64,000 nucleotides of DNA from Enterovibrio norvegicus DSM 15893 (lineage in GTDB: Bacteria > Pseudomonadota > Gammaproteobacteria > Enterobacterales > Vibrionaceae). The notes under the pieces were generated by a model that was not told the DNA's origin, did no database searches, and saw only the letters and a list, made by a program, of their open reading frames with translations. Positions 52,702 through 61,240 of this stretch are shown here, piece after piece. The position numbers and the translations under genes were made by a program. Each line of letters starts with the position of its first letter. The stretch's first letter is position 1. The stretch lies in assembly GCF_900115495.1 (NCBI RefSeq), contig NZ_FOWR01000017.1, forward strand, positions 41,848-105,847, in the 5' to 3' direction.

Positions 52702-54858
52702 TTAGAACTTACCGTAGTAACCTTCTTTTAGCGCATCGTAAAGGTTAGCGGCAGAGTGCAGCTCACCGTCATATTCAATTTTCTCGTTACCTTTGGCTTC
52801 GAAGGTAGAACCGTCTTCCAGCGTAAACACGTAGGTGGTGTTCTCAAGATCTTCTTCTTTCACCAATACACCTTGGAACACTTCAGGGTTGAAGCGGAAG
52901 GTGGTGCAGCCTTTCAGGCCTTTGTCATACGCATCCATGTAGATGTCTTTGAAATCTTCAAACGGGAAGTCGGTAGGGACGTTGGCCGTTTTAGAAATCG
53001 ACGAGTCAATCCAGCGCTGAGCAGCGGCTTGAACTTCTACGTGCTGGCTAGGCGTAATGTCATCAGCGGTAATGAAGTACTCAGGCAATTGCTCGTCTTC
53101 TTTGGTGCTGTATGGCATTGCTTTTTGGTTGATAAGCTCGCGGTAAGCCAACAATTCAAAGCTGAATACATCAACGCTTTCTTTCGATTTCTTGCCTGAT
53201 TTGATGACGTTGCGCGTGTAGTGGTGCGCAAAGCTTGGCTCAATGCCGTTACTTGCATTGTTTGCTAGCGACAAAGAAATCGTGCCCGTTGGTGCAATTG
53301 AGCTGTGGTGCGTGAAACGGCCGCCATTCGCTGCTAGTTTCTCAATAAGGTCTGGACGCACTTCGCCAATCAACTGCATGTAGCGGCTGTATTTCGCGTG
53401 AAGAACTTTACCAGCGACTTTGTCACCGAGTTTGATGCCGTCTTTCACCATTTCAGGGCGTTGACGAAGCATCTTCGCAGTAACAACGAATTCTTTGTCC
53501 ATCACAGGCGCAACGCCTTTTTCAGCCGCTAGCTCAACCGCTTGCTCCCAACCGGTGATCGCCATTTCTTGCGCTACTTGTTCCGTGAAGGCAATAGAGG
53601 CTGCGCTGCCGTATTTGTGACGAAGCATGGTCAGGGTAGAGCCCAAACCGAGGAAGCCCATACCGTGACGGCGTTTGGTTTGAATTTCTTCACGTTGTTT
53701 TTCAAGTGGCAATTGGTTGATTTCAACCACGTTGTCCAGCATACGTGTGAAGGTTGCAACTACCTTGCGGTACATTTCCCAATCGAACTGTGCATTGTCA
53801 GTGAACGGGTCTCGAACGAACTTGGTGAGGTTCACAGAGCCAAGAAGGCACGCACCGTAAGGTGGAAGAGGCTGCTCACCACATGGGTTCGTTGCGCGGA
53901 TCTCTTCACAGAACCAGTTGTTGTTCATCTGGTTAACTTTGTCGATCAGAATGAAGCCTGGTTCCGCGTAGTCGTAGGTAGACGACATGATCACGTTCCA
54001 CAGGTTACGCGCAGGCATTGTGCGGTAAACTTTACAGGCAACACGGCCTTTTTCATCTTCAACCAAATCGTCGCTGTTTGGCCAGTCAGCCCAAACGATG
54101 CTTTCATCAGTGTAGAGATCCAGCTTGTCTTGGCGTGCTTCTTTGGCAGTGATAGGGAAGATCAGCTTCCATTCTCCGTCGTTCTTAACGGCTTCGATGA
54201 ATTCTTCAGTGATCAACAATGACAAGTTGAATTGGCGTAAACGGCCATCTTCACGTTTTGCGCGAATGAATTCGGTCACGTCTGGGTGGCGAATATCCAT
54301 CGTGCCCATTTGTGCACCGCGACGGCCGCCTGCAGAAGACACGGTAAAGCACATCTTGTCGTAGATATCCATGAACGACAGTGGGCCTGACGTATACGCG
54401 CCAGCACCCGATACGAATGCACCTCGCGGGCGAAGCGTAGAGAAATCATAGCCGATACCACAACCTGCTTTTAGGGTAAGACCTGCTTCGTGCACTTTAC
54501 CTAGAATGTCATCCATTGAATCTTGGATGGTGCCGCTAACAGTACAGTTGATGGTAGAAGTTGCAGGCTTGTGCTCAAACGCACCGGCGTTAGACGTAAT
54601 ACGTCCCGCAGGGATTGCACCATGACGAAGTGCCCACAAAAACTCCTTGTACCATTTTTCTTGAACTGACTTTTCTTCAAGATCCGCAAGTGCACGTGCG
54701 ACACGTTTGAATGTGTCATCTAGCGTGACATCGATAGCATCGCCGTGCTTGCTTTTAAGACGGTATTTGCTGTCCCAAATTTCCATTGACGTGTCTTGGT
54801 AAGGAACAGAAAGTACGCCTGTGGTTTCGATATCAGAAGCTGACTTGGTTTTAGCCAT
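52702..54858 (-). CDS. nrdJ: Adenosylcobalamin-dependent (class II) ribonucleotide reductase
   Basis: 718 residues from the ATG at 54858; GAGG lies about 11 bases upstream and a GTG 12 bases earlier is an alternative. It reduces ribonucleoside diphosphates with AdoCbl, independent of oxygen. Visible: KYRLKSKHGD, INCTVSGTIQDSMDDILGKV (substrate Cys region), GGRRGAQMGTMDIRHPDVTE, the active-site RATNPCGEQPLPPYGACLLG and SIAPTGTISLSLANNASNGI. The C terminus lacks the TSCPD/zinc ribbon, which follows as its own gene. Two near-palindromes upstream resemble NrdR boxes imperfectly. Confidence 0.95.
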   Translation of the reverse strand: MAKTKSASDIETTGVLSVPYQDTSMEIWDSKYRLKSKHGDAIDVTLDDTFKRVARALADLEEKSVQEKWYKEFLWALRHGAIPAGRITSNAGAFEHKPATSTINCTVSGTIQDSMDDILGKVHEAGLTLKAGCGIGYDFSTLRPRGAFVSGAGAYTSGPLSFMDIYDKMCFTVSSAGGRRGAQMGTMDIRHPDVTEFIRAKREDGRLRQFNLSLLITEEFIEAVKNDGEWKLIFPITAKEARQDKLDLYTDESIVWADWPNSDDLVEDEKGRVACKVYRTMPARNLWNVIMSSTYDYAEPGFILIDKVNQMNNNWFCEEIRATNPCGEQPLPPYGACLLGSVNLTKFVRDPFTDNAQFDWEMYRKVVATFTRMLDNVVEINQLPLEKQREEIQTKRRHGMGFLGLGSTLTMLRHKYGSAASIAFTEQVAQEMAITGWEQAVELAAEKGVAPVMDKEFVVTAKMLRQRPEMVKDGIKLGDKVAGKVLHAKYSRYMQLIGEVRPDLIEKLAANGGRFTHHSSIAPTGTISLSLANNASNGIEPSFAHHYTRNVIKSGKKSKESVDVFSFELLAYRELINQKAMPYSTKEDEQLPEYFITADDITPSQHVEVQAAAQRWIDSSISKTANVPTDFPFEDFKDIYMDAYDKGLKGCTTFRFNPEVFQGVLVKEEDLENTTYVFTLEDGSTFEAKGNEKIEYDGELHSAANLYDALKEGYYGKF

Positions 54859-54911
54859 TATGAATTGCACCTCGGAAGTAATGCGGTCGTGTTGAGCGTT
54901 TATTATTCAAA

Positions 54912-54968
54912 GACGCTATATTGTGTCTCTGATTGGCAAGGGCGCAGATCAAACCACTATATCGTGTG
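54912..54968. promoter_or_regulatory. Paired near-palindromes upstream of nrdJ (NrdR-like)
   Basis: GACGCTATATTGTGTC (54912-54927) and ACCACTATATCGTGTG (54953-54968) share CTATAT(T/C)GTGT. They are 41 bases apart centre to centre (about four helical turns). They resemble NrdR boxes but are two bases shorter between the inner C and G than the consensus, so the match is partial. Confidence 0.4.
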
Positions 54969-55141
54969 ATCTTCAAGTCTTGACAAGCACTCTTTCTGCA
55001 TCAATTTTTCATGCGGGATTCACTGAAAAGAATAGCGTATAAAAAGCGCTCTCAGGATGTCACTAATTTGAAAGAGAAAGCACGAAGAATCGCCAATATG
55101 CGCAATTGAGAAACACTTGATTGGAAAGTTTCAAAAAAGCG

Positions 55142-55169
55142 TTGCGTCCGCGTTGTTGCTCCCTATAAT
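55142..55169 (+). promoter_or_regulatory. Promoter of tRNA-Cys
   Basis: TTGCGT and TATAAT with 16 bp spacing, followed by a GC-rich discriminator (GCCGCCCCG) typical of stringently controlled stable-RNA promoters. The tRNA starts 62 bases after the -10. Confidence 0.7.
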
Positions 55170-55230
55170 GCCGCCCCGTAGCCAGAGAACATTCTCTGAA
55201 TTGCTTGAAATTTCATTTCAGCAACACGTT

Positions 55231-55304
55231 GGCGCGTTGGCAGAGTGGCTATGCAGCGGATTGCAAATCCGTGGACCTCGGTTCGACTCCGGGACGCGCC
55301 TCCA
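55231..55304 (+). tRNA. tRNA-Cys (GCA)
   Basis: 74 bases including encoded CCA. Acceptor GGCGCGT/ACGCGCC, D-arm with GCAGAGTGGCTATGC, anticodon stem GCGGA/TCCGT with loop TTGCAAA (anticodon GCA at 55263-55265), T-arm with GGTTCGACTCC. It reads UGC/UGU Cys codons. Confidence 0.98.
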
Positions 55305-55372
55305 TTTTTCCTGTTCTCGTCTTTCTCTTTTTTCTTTTTCTCTCTTTACCCAAGCTTTTCGCACTGTCATCT

Positions 55373-55428
55373 TTTCTCGCTTTCTCGCTTTCTCGCTTTC
55401 TCGCTTTCTCGCTTTCTCGCTTTCTCGC
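55373..55428. repeat. Seven tandem copies of an 8-bp repeat, TTTCTCGC
   Basis: Seven uninterrupted copies, 56 bases, 69 bases after the tRNA 3' end, in a pyrimidine-rich stretch. It is not a CRISPR (no spacers). A microsatellite that could vary in copy number. Confidence 0.95.
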
Positions 55429-55490
55429 GACGTCGTGATCTAATCACCTAACCTCTGCGTAACCACAAAAAACACACAAAGGGGAAGATC

Positions 55491-55766
55491 ATGTCTAATG
55501 CCGTTCGCCAAACAGAGAAAGCCGTCATTGTGAGTTGTATTGATACCAGCAAATACCTTGTTGGTATTGAAGCAGGGAAGGGAACCATTACTTACCAACG
55601 AAGCCCACAGGGCGAGCTGATGTTTTATGGTTGCTTAAACCTCGCCAAAGCATCATTGGTCGATCAAGGCTTCCGCGTCGCCACCTTGGTGATGGATAGC
55701 CCTTATGACGAAATGATTGGCGAGGAAGGCCACGAGAGTGCATCACACGAGATTCCGCTTGTATAA
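55491..55766 (+). CDS. Small hypothetical protein, 91 residues
   Basis: Not recognised with certainty. A GGGGAAG ribosome site lies 6 bases before the ATG. A compact alpha/beta sequence (KAVIVSCIDTSKYLVGIEAG, LMFYGCLNLAKASLVDQGFR, VATLVMDSPYDEMIGEE) without signal or membrane segment. A hairpin follows (55801-55820). Confidence 0.78.
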   Translation: MSNAVRQTEKAVIVSCIDTSKYLVGIEAGKGTITYQRSPQGELMFYGCLNLAKASLVDQGFRVATLVMDSPYDEMIGEEGHESASHEIPLV

Positions 55767-55800
55767 CCGACCCAGTCCTCACATTTTTTGAATAAAGACA

Positions 55801-55827
55801 GGCCGCTGTTCATCGCGGCCATTTATT
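55801..55827 (+). terminator. Probable terminator after the 91-residue gene
   Basis: GGCCGC/GCGGCC stem with an 8-nt loop, then ATTTATTC. The T tract is short. Confidence 0.6.
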
Positions 55828-56004
55828 CGTCACAAAAAATCACTACACTGTGCGCCAGCTTTAATGTGCGTCTACTATCTCTAGAATGTTGCCAAGTGTG
55901 CATTGATGTAAATTTAATGTTATTTGTAGGCGCCAGAGAGGGCGCTGCGCAGTGTCAAATCAGCCTTGAGAACTGTGTGATTTTAAGATTTGAGGAATGG
56001 CGCG

Positions 56005-56685
56005 ATGTATTTGTTTATGCTGGATGTCGATGGAACGCTCATCGACAGTTATGATTTTGATTCGGAATGTTTTCGATCTGCTATTGAAGAAGTCATGGGA
56101 ATCCAACTTACCGACGAGTTGGGTGCGTTTTTGAACGTGACGGACATCGGTATTCTAGAAGAGCTTATTGAGCAACAAGGCATGCGCGAGAATCGCATGA
56201 AGATCCTCCGCGATGTTAAGAGTGTATTCCTCACCAAACTTCGTGCGTATATCGCATCCAACAGCCACGAACTCCAAGCCTCACCGGGTGCGATTCAATT
56301 TGTGAATGACATGAAAATGCACCCTAACGTCGTGCTTGCTATTGCAACGGGCGGTTGGGAAGAATCTGCGCGCATGAAACTTCGCGCTGCCGGGTTTGAC
56401 ATTAACCACGTAAGCTTCGCTTCTTGCTCTGATGCCATGACACGCAGCGAAATCATGGCGTTAGCGGCTTTTCGTGCAAAACAAGACACGGGCGCACTCT
56501 TTACTCGTCGCGTGTATTTTGGCGATGGTGAGTGGGACAAAATGGCCACAAATACGCTCGGCTATGAGTTCGTTGCGGTGGGGAACAAAGTTCAGCACCA
56601 CACGCGTATACCTAACTTCGCGCACTACGACGCGATTTTTGGCAAGTTAGGGTTGAGCGACATGCTGAAGGCAAAAACGGCATAA
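56005..56685 (+). CDS. HAD-superfamily hydrolase (phosphoglycolate phosphatase-like)
   Basis: 226 residues from the ATG at 56005 (AGGA 8 bases upstream; the TTG at 55990 adds only MRNGA). Motif I is MLDVDGTLIDS, followed by a small helical cap (FDSECFRSAIEEVMGIQLTD), motif II AIATGGWEESARMKL and motif IV YFGDGEWDKMA. A phosphatase or phosphonatase of small phosphate esters; the substrate is unknown. It ends at a bidirectional terminator shared with the symporter gene. Confidence 0.9.
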   Translation: MYLFMLDVDGTLIDSYDFDSECFRSAIEEVMGIQLTDELGAFLNVTDIGILEELIEQQGMRENRMKILRDVKSVFLTKLRAYIASNSHELQASPGAIQFVNDMKMHPNVVLAIATGGWEESARMKLRAAGFDINHVSFASCSDAMTRSEIMALAAFRAKQDTGALFTRRVYFGDGEWDKMATNTLGYEFVAVGNKVQHHTRIPNFAHYDAIFGKLGLSDMLKAKTA

Positions 56686-56732
56686 GCCTAGTTCATAGAA
56701 GAATATTCATAAAAGAAACCGCAACGTATAAA

Positions 56733-56760
56733 AAAACAGCGCCTCATAAGGCGCTGTTTT
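56733..56760. terminator. Bidirectional terminator
   Basis: AAAACAGCGCCT/AGGCGCTGTTTT, a 12-bp perfect stem with a CATA loop, between the HAD gene and the convergent symporter gene. Confidence 0.93.
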
Positions 56761-56820
56761 GCCTTCTAACTCAACGATAAACACACAAATCAGAATGACA
56801 GGGTTACTATTGCGAGATGA

Positions 56821-58212
56821 TTATGCGTTTGCTTGGTTTGACGAGGCACGGCTCTCTTTCACTTTTTGCTTCAACTGATCAAAGTAAAGCGAGGTTTCTT
56901 GTGCCACCACGTGACGAAGAATGATCAAGCCAATCAGGTTTGGCACCGCCATTAATCCGTTTACGATATCCGCAATTAGCCAAATCATATCCAATTTTAT
57001 AAATGCGCCTGACAATACCAAAGCAACAAAGATGATTTTGTAAGGCAACACAGCACGTTGGCCAAACAGATAAATCGCACATCGCTCACCATAGTAGTTC
57101 CAACCCAAAATGGTGGTGAACGCAAAGAACATCAAACCGATCGCAACCACGATAGGGCCATACTCTTGGTTCAATCCGATGGAAAACGCTTTTGTGGTCA
57201 TTTGGGCGCCCGCGATATCCATTGACCAAACACCCGTCAAAACCAATGCCAGTCCCGTCATTGAACAGATAACGATGGTGTCCAAAAAGGTACCAACCAT
57301 GGAAATCAAACCTTGGCGAACACACGAGTTCGTTTGTGCAGAGGCTGCAGCCATTGGCGCACTGCCCAAGCCAGATTCATTCGAGAATACACCACGAGCA
57401 ACACCCGATTGAATAGCAAGCATAATGCTGGCACCCACAAAACCCCCCGTCGCCGCTGTTTGTGTGAAGGCAGATTCGATGATCAAACCGATGGCGGAAG
57501 GAATTGCGTCGGCATGGTTGAACAATATGGCCGCACACGCCGTAACATAAATCACAGTCATGGTCGGTATCACTTTGCTGGCAATACCTGCAATGGATTT
57601 AATGCCGCCGATCGTGGCGGCTGCAACCAAAGTGGTTAGCACAATAGCCGTGATTTCATGTGGGATGTTGAATGCAATATGGCTTGCATCAACAATCGCA
57701 TTGACCTGTGGAAAGGTACCAATACCGAAGCACGCAACACCGATGGTAAAGAAGGCGAAAAGACGGGCTAGCCATTTTTGCCCAGCACCTTTTTCAAGGT
57801 AGAGCATCGGGCCACCAAGCATATTGCCGGATGCATCTTTCTCACGGTATTTCACCGCAAGCAGGCATTCTGCATACTTTGTTGCCATACCGAACAGGGC
57901 TGCCATCCACATCCAAAAGAGTGCGCCTGGACCGCCAAGCTTAATGGCCGTTGCAACACCCACAATATTACCTGTACCAATGGTGGCAGATAGCGCAGTG
58001 CACAGTGCAGCAAAGCTGGAAACATCACCTTTGCCTTTGATCCCTTTTTCTTTTTTAAAGATGTAGGTCAGTGCAAGTGGCAGTTTGAAGATCTGAATCG
58101 CGCCGAGGCGAAACGTAAAATAGACACCAGTGCCAACAAGTAGCAGAAGTAGGGGTGGACCCCACACAAGGTTATCGATGGTTTGTAGCAAGTTATACAG
58201 TGAATGGTTCAT
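56821..58212 (-). CDS. AGCS-family sodium:alanine/glycine symporter
   Basis: 463 residues, about eleven membrane helices. WGPPLLLLLVGTGVYFTFRL, ALSATIGTGNIVGVATAIKL, GPMLYLEKGAGQKWLARLFA and SNESGLGSAPMAAASAQTN are AGCS signatures (AlsT/DagA-like). It takes up alanine or glycine with Na+. The strong SD (GGGGG) and a tandem glycine riboswitch directly upstream show control by glycine, as for the V. cholerae VC1422 symporter. Confidence 0.95.
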   Translation of the reverse strand: MNHSLYNLLQTIDNLVWGPPLLLLLVGTGVYFTFRLGAIQIFKLPLALTYIFKKEKGIKGKGDVSSFAALCTALSATIGTGNIVGVATAIKLGGPGALFWMWMAALFGMATKYAECLLAVKYREKDASGNMLGGPMLYLEKGAGQKWLARLFAFFTIGVACFGIGTFPQVNAIVDASHIAFNIPHEITAIVLTTLVAAATIGGIKSIAGIASKVIPTMTVIYVTACAAILFNHADAIPSAIGLIIESAFTQTAATGGFVGASIMLAIQSGVARGVFSNESGLGSAPMAAASAQTNSCVRQGLISMVGTFLDTIVICSMTGLALVLTGVWSMDIAGAQMTTKAFSIGLNQEYGPIVVAIGLMFFAFTTILGWNYYGERCAIYLFGQRAVLPYKIIFVALVLSGAFIKLDMIWLIADIVNGLMAVPNLIGLIILRHVVAQETSLYFDQLKQKVKESRASSNQANA

Positions 58213-58289
58213 TTATCCCCCTTTAGATTCAAAGGAGGAGAGTAGCCGCAAAAAGTAGCAGCAAAGTGGGTACTTTGTTGCGGTTATCT

Positions 58290-58492
58290 CCTCTGTCCTT
58301 TTGCCTGAGAGTTTCACTCGCAATCGCCCAACATAGATTGAGTAAGCAAGTTTGCTCCTTCGGCGTCCGATTTAACGGATCTCTCCAGAGGCTCCTCCAA
58401 CAACAGTCCATACCTGAACGCAAATCGCGTTCTCAGGTGCCTGAAAGATTTACTTCTTCGGCGGACGGCGATAGCCATCTCTCTCCTGCTGT
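58290..58492 (-). ncRNA. Tandem glycine riboswitch
   Basis: Two aptamers on the minus strand. Aptamer 1 (58400-58492) has the P1 stem ACAGCAG/CTGTTGT, a GGAGAGA box, CCGAAGAAGTAA and CAGGCACCTGAGAA-type core. Aptamer 2 (58290-58391) has P1 CCTCTG/CAGAGG, GGAGAGA, CGCCGAAGGAGCAA and CTCAGGCAAAAGGACAGAGG. A CAAAGT/ACTTTG hairpin (58262-58277) and the ribosome site of the symporter form the likely expression platform. It is the class known upstream of Vibrio AGCS symporters. Confidence 0.95.
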
Positions 58493-58628
58493 CTTCATCG
58501 GAACATCAAATTTTCGCAAGTATCATAGATCACAAAATTACGATTGCAATGAGAAATAGGGGCTTTGATTGAAATGATGGGTTAAGTGAGTAAAAAATAC
58601 ATAATTGTGTTAATAAAAGGTGTCCGCA

Positions 58629-58808
58629 ATGAAAAATAAAAAGAGAGATGCAGCAAAGCATTGGTTTTTTAGGGCGCAGAACATACGGGAAGTGGCTATC
58701 TTATATATGAGACGAAGCGGCATTCGAAATATGGCTTCAATTCTTTCATTGAAAACCTCAGAGTTCTCTCAAGGAACTGTTATCTCGGCCGATATATTAT
58801 CATCTTAG
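58629..58808 (+). CDS. Possible small basic protein, 59 residues
   Basis: MKNKKRDAAKHWFFRAQNIR, then EVAILYMRRSGIRNMASILS, ending ADILSS. AAGGTG lies 7 bases before the ATG, and the gene sits 17 bases ahead of the J-domain gene on the same strand. Highly basic, one possible membrane-associating helix. No family recognised; expression is uncertain. Confidence 0.35.
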   Translation: MKNKKRDAAKHWFFRAQNIREVAILYMRRSGIRNMASILSLKTSEFSQGTVISADILSS

Positions 58809-58825
58809 CTGGCTTGTTAGTGTAA

Positions 58826-59971
58826 ATGACTACGTTTAACGACTTACTTGGAACCTCACCGGATGCCTCCGCTGCCACTGTAAAGCAGCGCTATAAGCTA
58901 TTGTCTTCTCGAGTACATCCAGACAAGGGTGGATCGCAAGCGCTCATGCATCTGGTACGCCACTCCTACGAAAACGCTGCGAAAGGGAAGGGGCAGAATT
59001 TACTGACCATTCCTGCTTCTGCCTCCGTAAGGGAAGGTGGAACACTCGAACGTGAACTGAACCAGCTCAAGAAAGAAAAAGAAGAGCTTTCTGCGATAAA
59101 TCAACTGCTAAAAGGTCAATTGGCGCAAGCTAAGAAAGGCTCAGGTTCGCGAGAAGGCCCTATAAAGAATACTGAGTTATTGAGAAAAATCTCGTTACTT
59201 GAAGGGGAGATAGTGCTGCTCAAAGATGAGCGAAGCCGATTGATGCCACAAAAAGAAGCCGCTATTGCTGAGCAGAAAAAACTCGCCGCTGAGTTACGTC
59301 GTGTTCTTTCAGAAAATGAGGTGCTTGAAACTGAGTTAGACAGGACCAGCGGCGTAAAACGTCCCGGCTTGATGCCTTGGGCAAACAAGTTTTGGCTACC
59401 TGCAGTGATCGTTTCTCTATGCCTTGCTGTTGTGATCATTGGTGCGAGGCAAGTGATTTGGCCTGATTTTACCGCCTGGTTTGAAGACGCGTCGATTGAG
59501 CCAAAAACGCCGACTGTTAAGGTGGTCTACATAGAAGACGAGACGGATGACCAGCAGGAAAATGTCCTCGAACCTGTCGATACACAAAAAGAAGCAGTGC
59601 GTAATGAACCGATGCCGTTCTTACAGCTAACGAGCAAGCCGGGCGTATGGTCGCTTGCACGTTTTACAGTGTCTGAAGCGCCTTACATTGCAATACGTAG
59701 TGATAAAGGTTCATACATTGTCACTGATTGTTCGGGTAATTTTAATTTGTACTTAAATAAGCCTTTCAAGCCTTTGCGTGTGCCAGCAAATTTGATTTAT
59801 TTGCATCAAAATCAACACTTTCATGTTTACGACATACCCTATGGGCAAGGGTCGTCCTCAGACAGCTGGATGCAGAGCCGTAAACTGCAAATCAATGATG
59901 AATATTTTACGAGTAATGAATTCAAAACCAGCGCAATGGCACTCTCAGAAAAATGCAGCAAACGCTCGTGA
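58826..59971 (+). CDS. Membrane J-domain protein with coiled coil
   Basis: 381 residues. A J-domain (about 3-55) with HPD at 31-33 (YKLLSSRVHPDKGGSQALMH) can stimulate an Hsp70. It is followed by a charged coiled coil (about 72-172: LERELNQLKKEKEELSAINQ, ELLRKISLLEGEIVLLKDER, AELRRVLSENEVLETELDRT), one membrane helix (189-211, FWLPAVIVSLCLAVVIIGAR) and a 170-residue C-terminal domain of unknown fold on the other side. This is a class C co-chaperone with no Gly/Phe region or zinc fingers. No SD is obvious, though the small ORF just upstream may allow coupling. The domain set looks specialised, perhaps to recruit DnaK to an envelope client. Confidence 0.85.
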   Translation: MTTFNDLLGTSPDASAATVKQRYKLLSSRVHPDKGGSQALMHLVRHSYENAAKGKGQNLLTIPASASVREGGTLERELNQLKKEKEELSAINQLLKGQLAQAKKGSGSREGPIKNTELLRKISLLEGEIVLLKDERSRLMPQKEAAIAEQKKLAAELRRVLSENEVLETELDRTSGVKRPGLMPWANKFWLPAVIVSLCLAVVIIGARQVIWPDFTAWFEDASIEPKTPTVKVVYIEDETDDQQENVLEPVDTQKEAVRNEPMPFLQLTSKPGVWSLARFTVSEAPYIAIRSDKGSYIVTDCSGNFNLYLNKPFKPLRVPANLIYLHQNQHFHVYDIPYGQGSSSDSWMQSRKLQINDEYFTSNEFKTSAMALSEKCSKRS

Positions 59972-60082
59972 GCTGAGAGTAAGACAAAAGATTCATCAAC
60001 ATTTTAATGTCATGCATACGCAAAAAATGAAAACTCGTTATAAGCTTATGAATAGCTAGAGATATTTGGAGTACCGCCACAC

Positions 60083-61240
60083 ATGTCACAAGACAGTTAC
60101 TTGTTGCATAAGTTTAAACCAGAACGTCAAGACGTGGCGAAGGGCATCCTCGCTCGTCAACGCTTGGTGGTGAGTGAATGCGTGGGAATTAAAGGTTATG
60201 TCACTGGAATTGGTATTCCTGCATGGTCAGACAACAACGAGCCTTCGAAATTTGATGCGCAAGTCGTGCAGACGATCATGCAGTCAGGGTGCCGGCTGAT
60301 AGGCAAGACACAGGTTGATGATTTTGGCACCAGTATAAGCGGTATTAATCCCTTCCTAGCTAAACTGTCCAATCCCTTTTCTTCAGAACGTCGCTTAGGC
60401 GGCTCTTCCTCTGGCGCGGCATTGGCGATTACTCAAGGCGCTGCCACGATAGCTGTCGGTAACGACTGCTGTGGTGGAGTGATCATTCCCGCGGCTTATA
60501 ACGGACTTTATGCTTATCGCCCGTCTCCAGAACTGTTAGACATGCGTGGTATTGCTACGGTTTCTCCTTCATTTGATGCGGTGGGTGTCATGGCGAAGCA
60601 TTTGCCGTCGTTGCATCAAATCGCAGAGAAATGCTGGACGAAAGCACTTCGGCCAGTGAAGCTAAAGACAGTCAAATACGCGTCAAGCCTGTTCCAAGAT
60701 CTGTTGCCTATTGAGGCGATGTTGGAGTGGGAAGTGTTCTTCTCGACAGTTAAAGTTCCGAAAGAAGAAGTTGCAACGTTTAGCAAGTTGATGCTGACGC
60801 AAGCGCAGAATATTCATTCGGTGATCTTAGGGAGAGAGATCGACTTTGAATACGGTCAGTGGCTTGATCATTACAAGCCGAAAGTGTCTCAAGAAACTGA
60901 TGAGTATCTAAAGCGCATTCGAGGCAAAAGCTTTAAAGAATTTGTAGAAACGAAAAAGAAGCGTGAATTTTTCACCAATACCTTTCAAGGCCTATTGAAC
61001 AGTGGTGAGTTATTAATGATCCCGACATCGCCGGGTCCTGCTGCAGAGAATGATGCTTTTGACATTGAAACTTTCCTGATTAACCAGCGTCGGCTTTACG
61101 CCATTGCTGAAGTTGCAGGTTTACCGCAACTCACACTCCCATTGTTGACGGTTGATGGTATGCCGATGGGTATTTCATTGCTTGCACTTCCTGGTGAAGA
61201 CCGTCTGTTATTTGACACTGCTGAACGTTGGTTTATCTAA
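60083..61240 (+). CDS. Amidase-signature-fold protein lacking catalytic Lys and Ser (pseudo-amidase)
   Basis: 385 residues. The amidase signature core is recognisable (RRLGGSSSGAALAITQGAAT, then IAVGNDCCGGVIIPAAYNGL, YAYRPS; GIGIPAWSDNNE; GKTQVDDFGTS). But the catalytic Lys of GxPxxxKDN is Ser49 here, and the nucleophilic Ser of GSDTGGS is Gly132 (GNDCCGG). The cis-Ser equivalent Ser108 is kept. The protein is shorter than GatA-type amidases (about 480) and lacks their C-terminal part. Probably catalytically inactive as an amidase; it could be a binding or regulatory protein, or use another mechanism. It follows the J-domain gene by 111 bases. Confidence 0.85.
   Translation: MSQDSYLLHKFKPERQDVAKGILARQRLVVSECVGIKGYVTGIGIPAWSDNNEPSKFDAQVVQTIMQSGCRLIGKTQVDDFGTSISGINPFLAKLSNPFSSERRLGGSSSGAALAITQGAATIAVGNDCCGGVIIPAAYNGLYAYRPSPELLDMRGIATVSPSFDAVGVMAKHLPSLHQIAEKCWTKALRPVKLKTVKYASSLFQDLLPIEAMLEWEVFFSTVKVPKEEVATFSKLMLTQAQNIHSVILGREIDFEYGQWLDHYKPKVSQETDEYLKRIRGKSFKEFVETKKKREFFTNTFQGLLNSGELLMIPTSPGPAAENDAFDIETFLINQRRLYAIAEVAGLPQLTLPLLTVDGMPMGISLLALPGEDRLLFDTAERWFI

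Larger units (their letters stand above)
54859..55230. other. Region between nrdJ and tRNA-Cys
   Basis: 372 bases. They hold NrdR-like palindromes (54912-54927 and 54953-54968), a TTGACA at 54979 on the plus strand without a good partner, and the tRNA promoter. No cobalamin-riboswitch motif was recognised. Confidence 0.5.

Noticed and set aside
54859..55230. Cobalamin riboswitch ahead of the B12-dependent reductase
   Set aside because: No B12-box-like conserved core was recognised; the palindromes there resemble protein sites instead.
55373..55428. Possible CRISPR array
   Set aside because: The 8-bp units are directly abutting with no spacers, so it is a microsatellite.
55205..55451. Three overlapping plus-strand frames across tRNA-Cys and the TTTCTCGC repeat
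   Set aside because: They run through a tRNA and a simple repeat and encode only Ser/Phe/Leu repeats.
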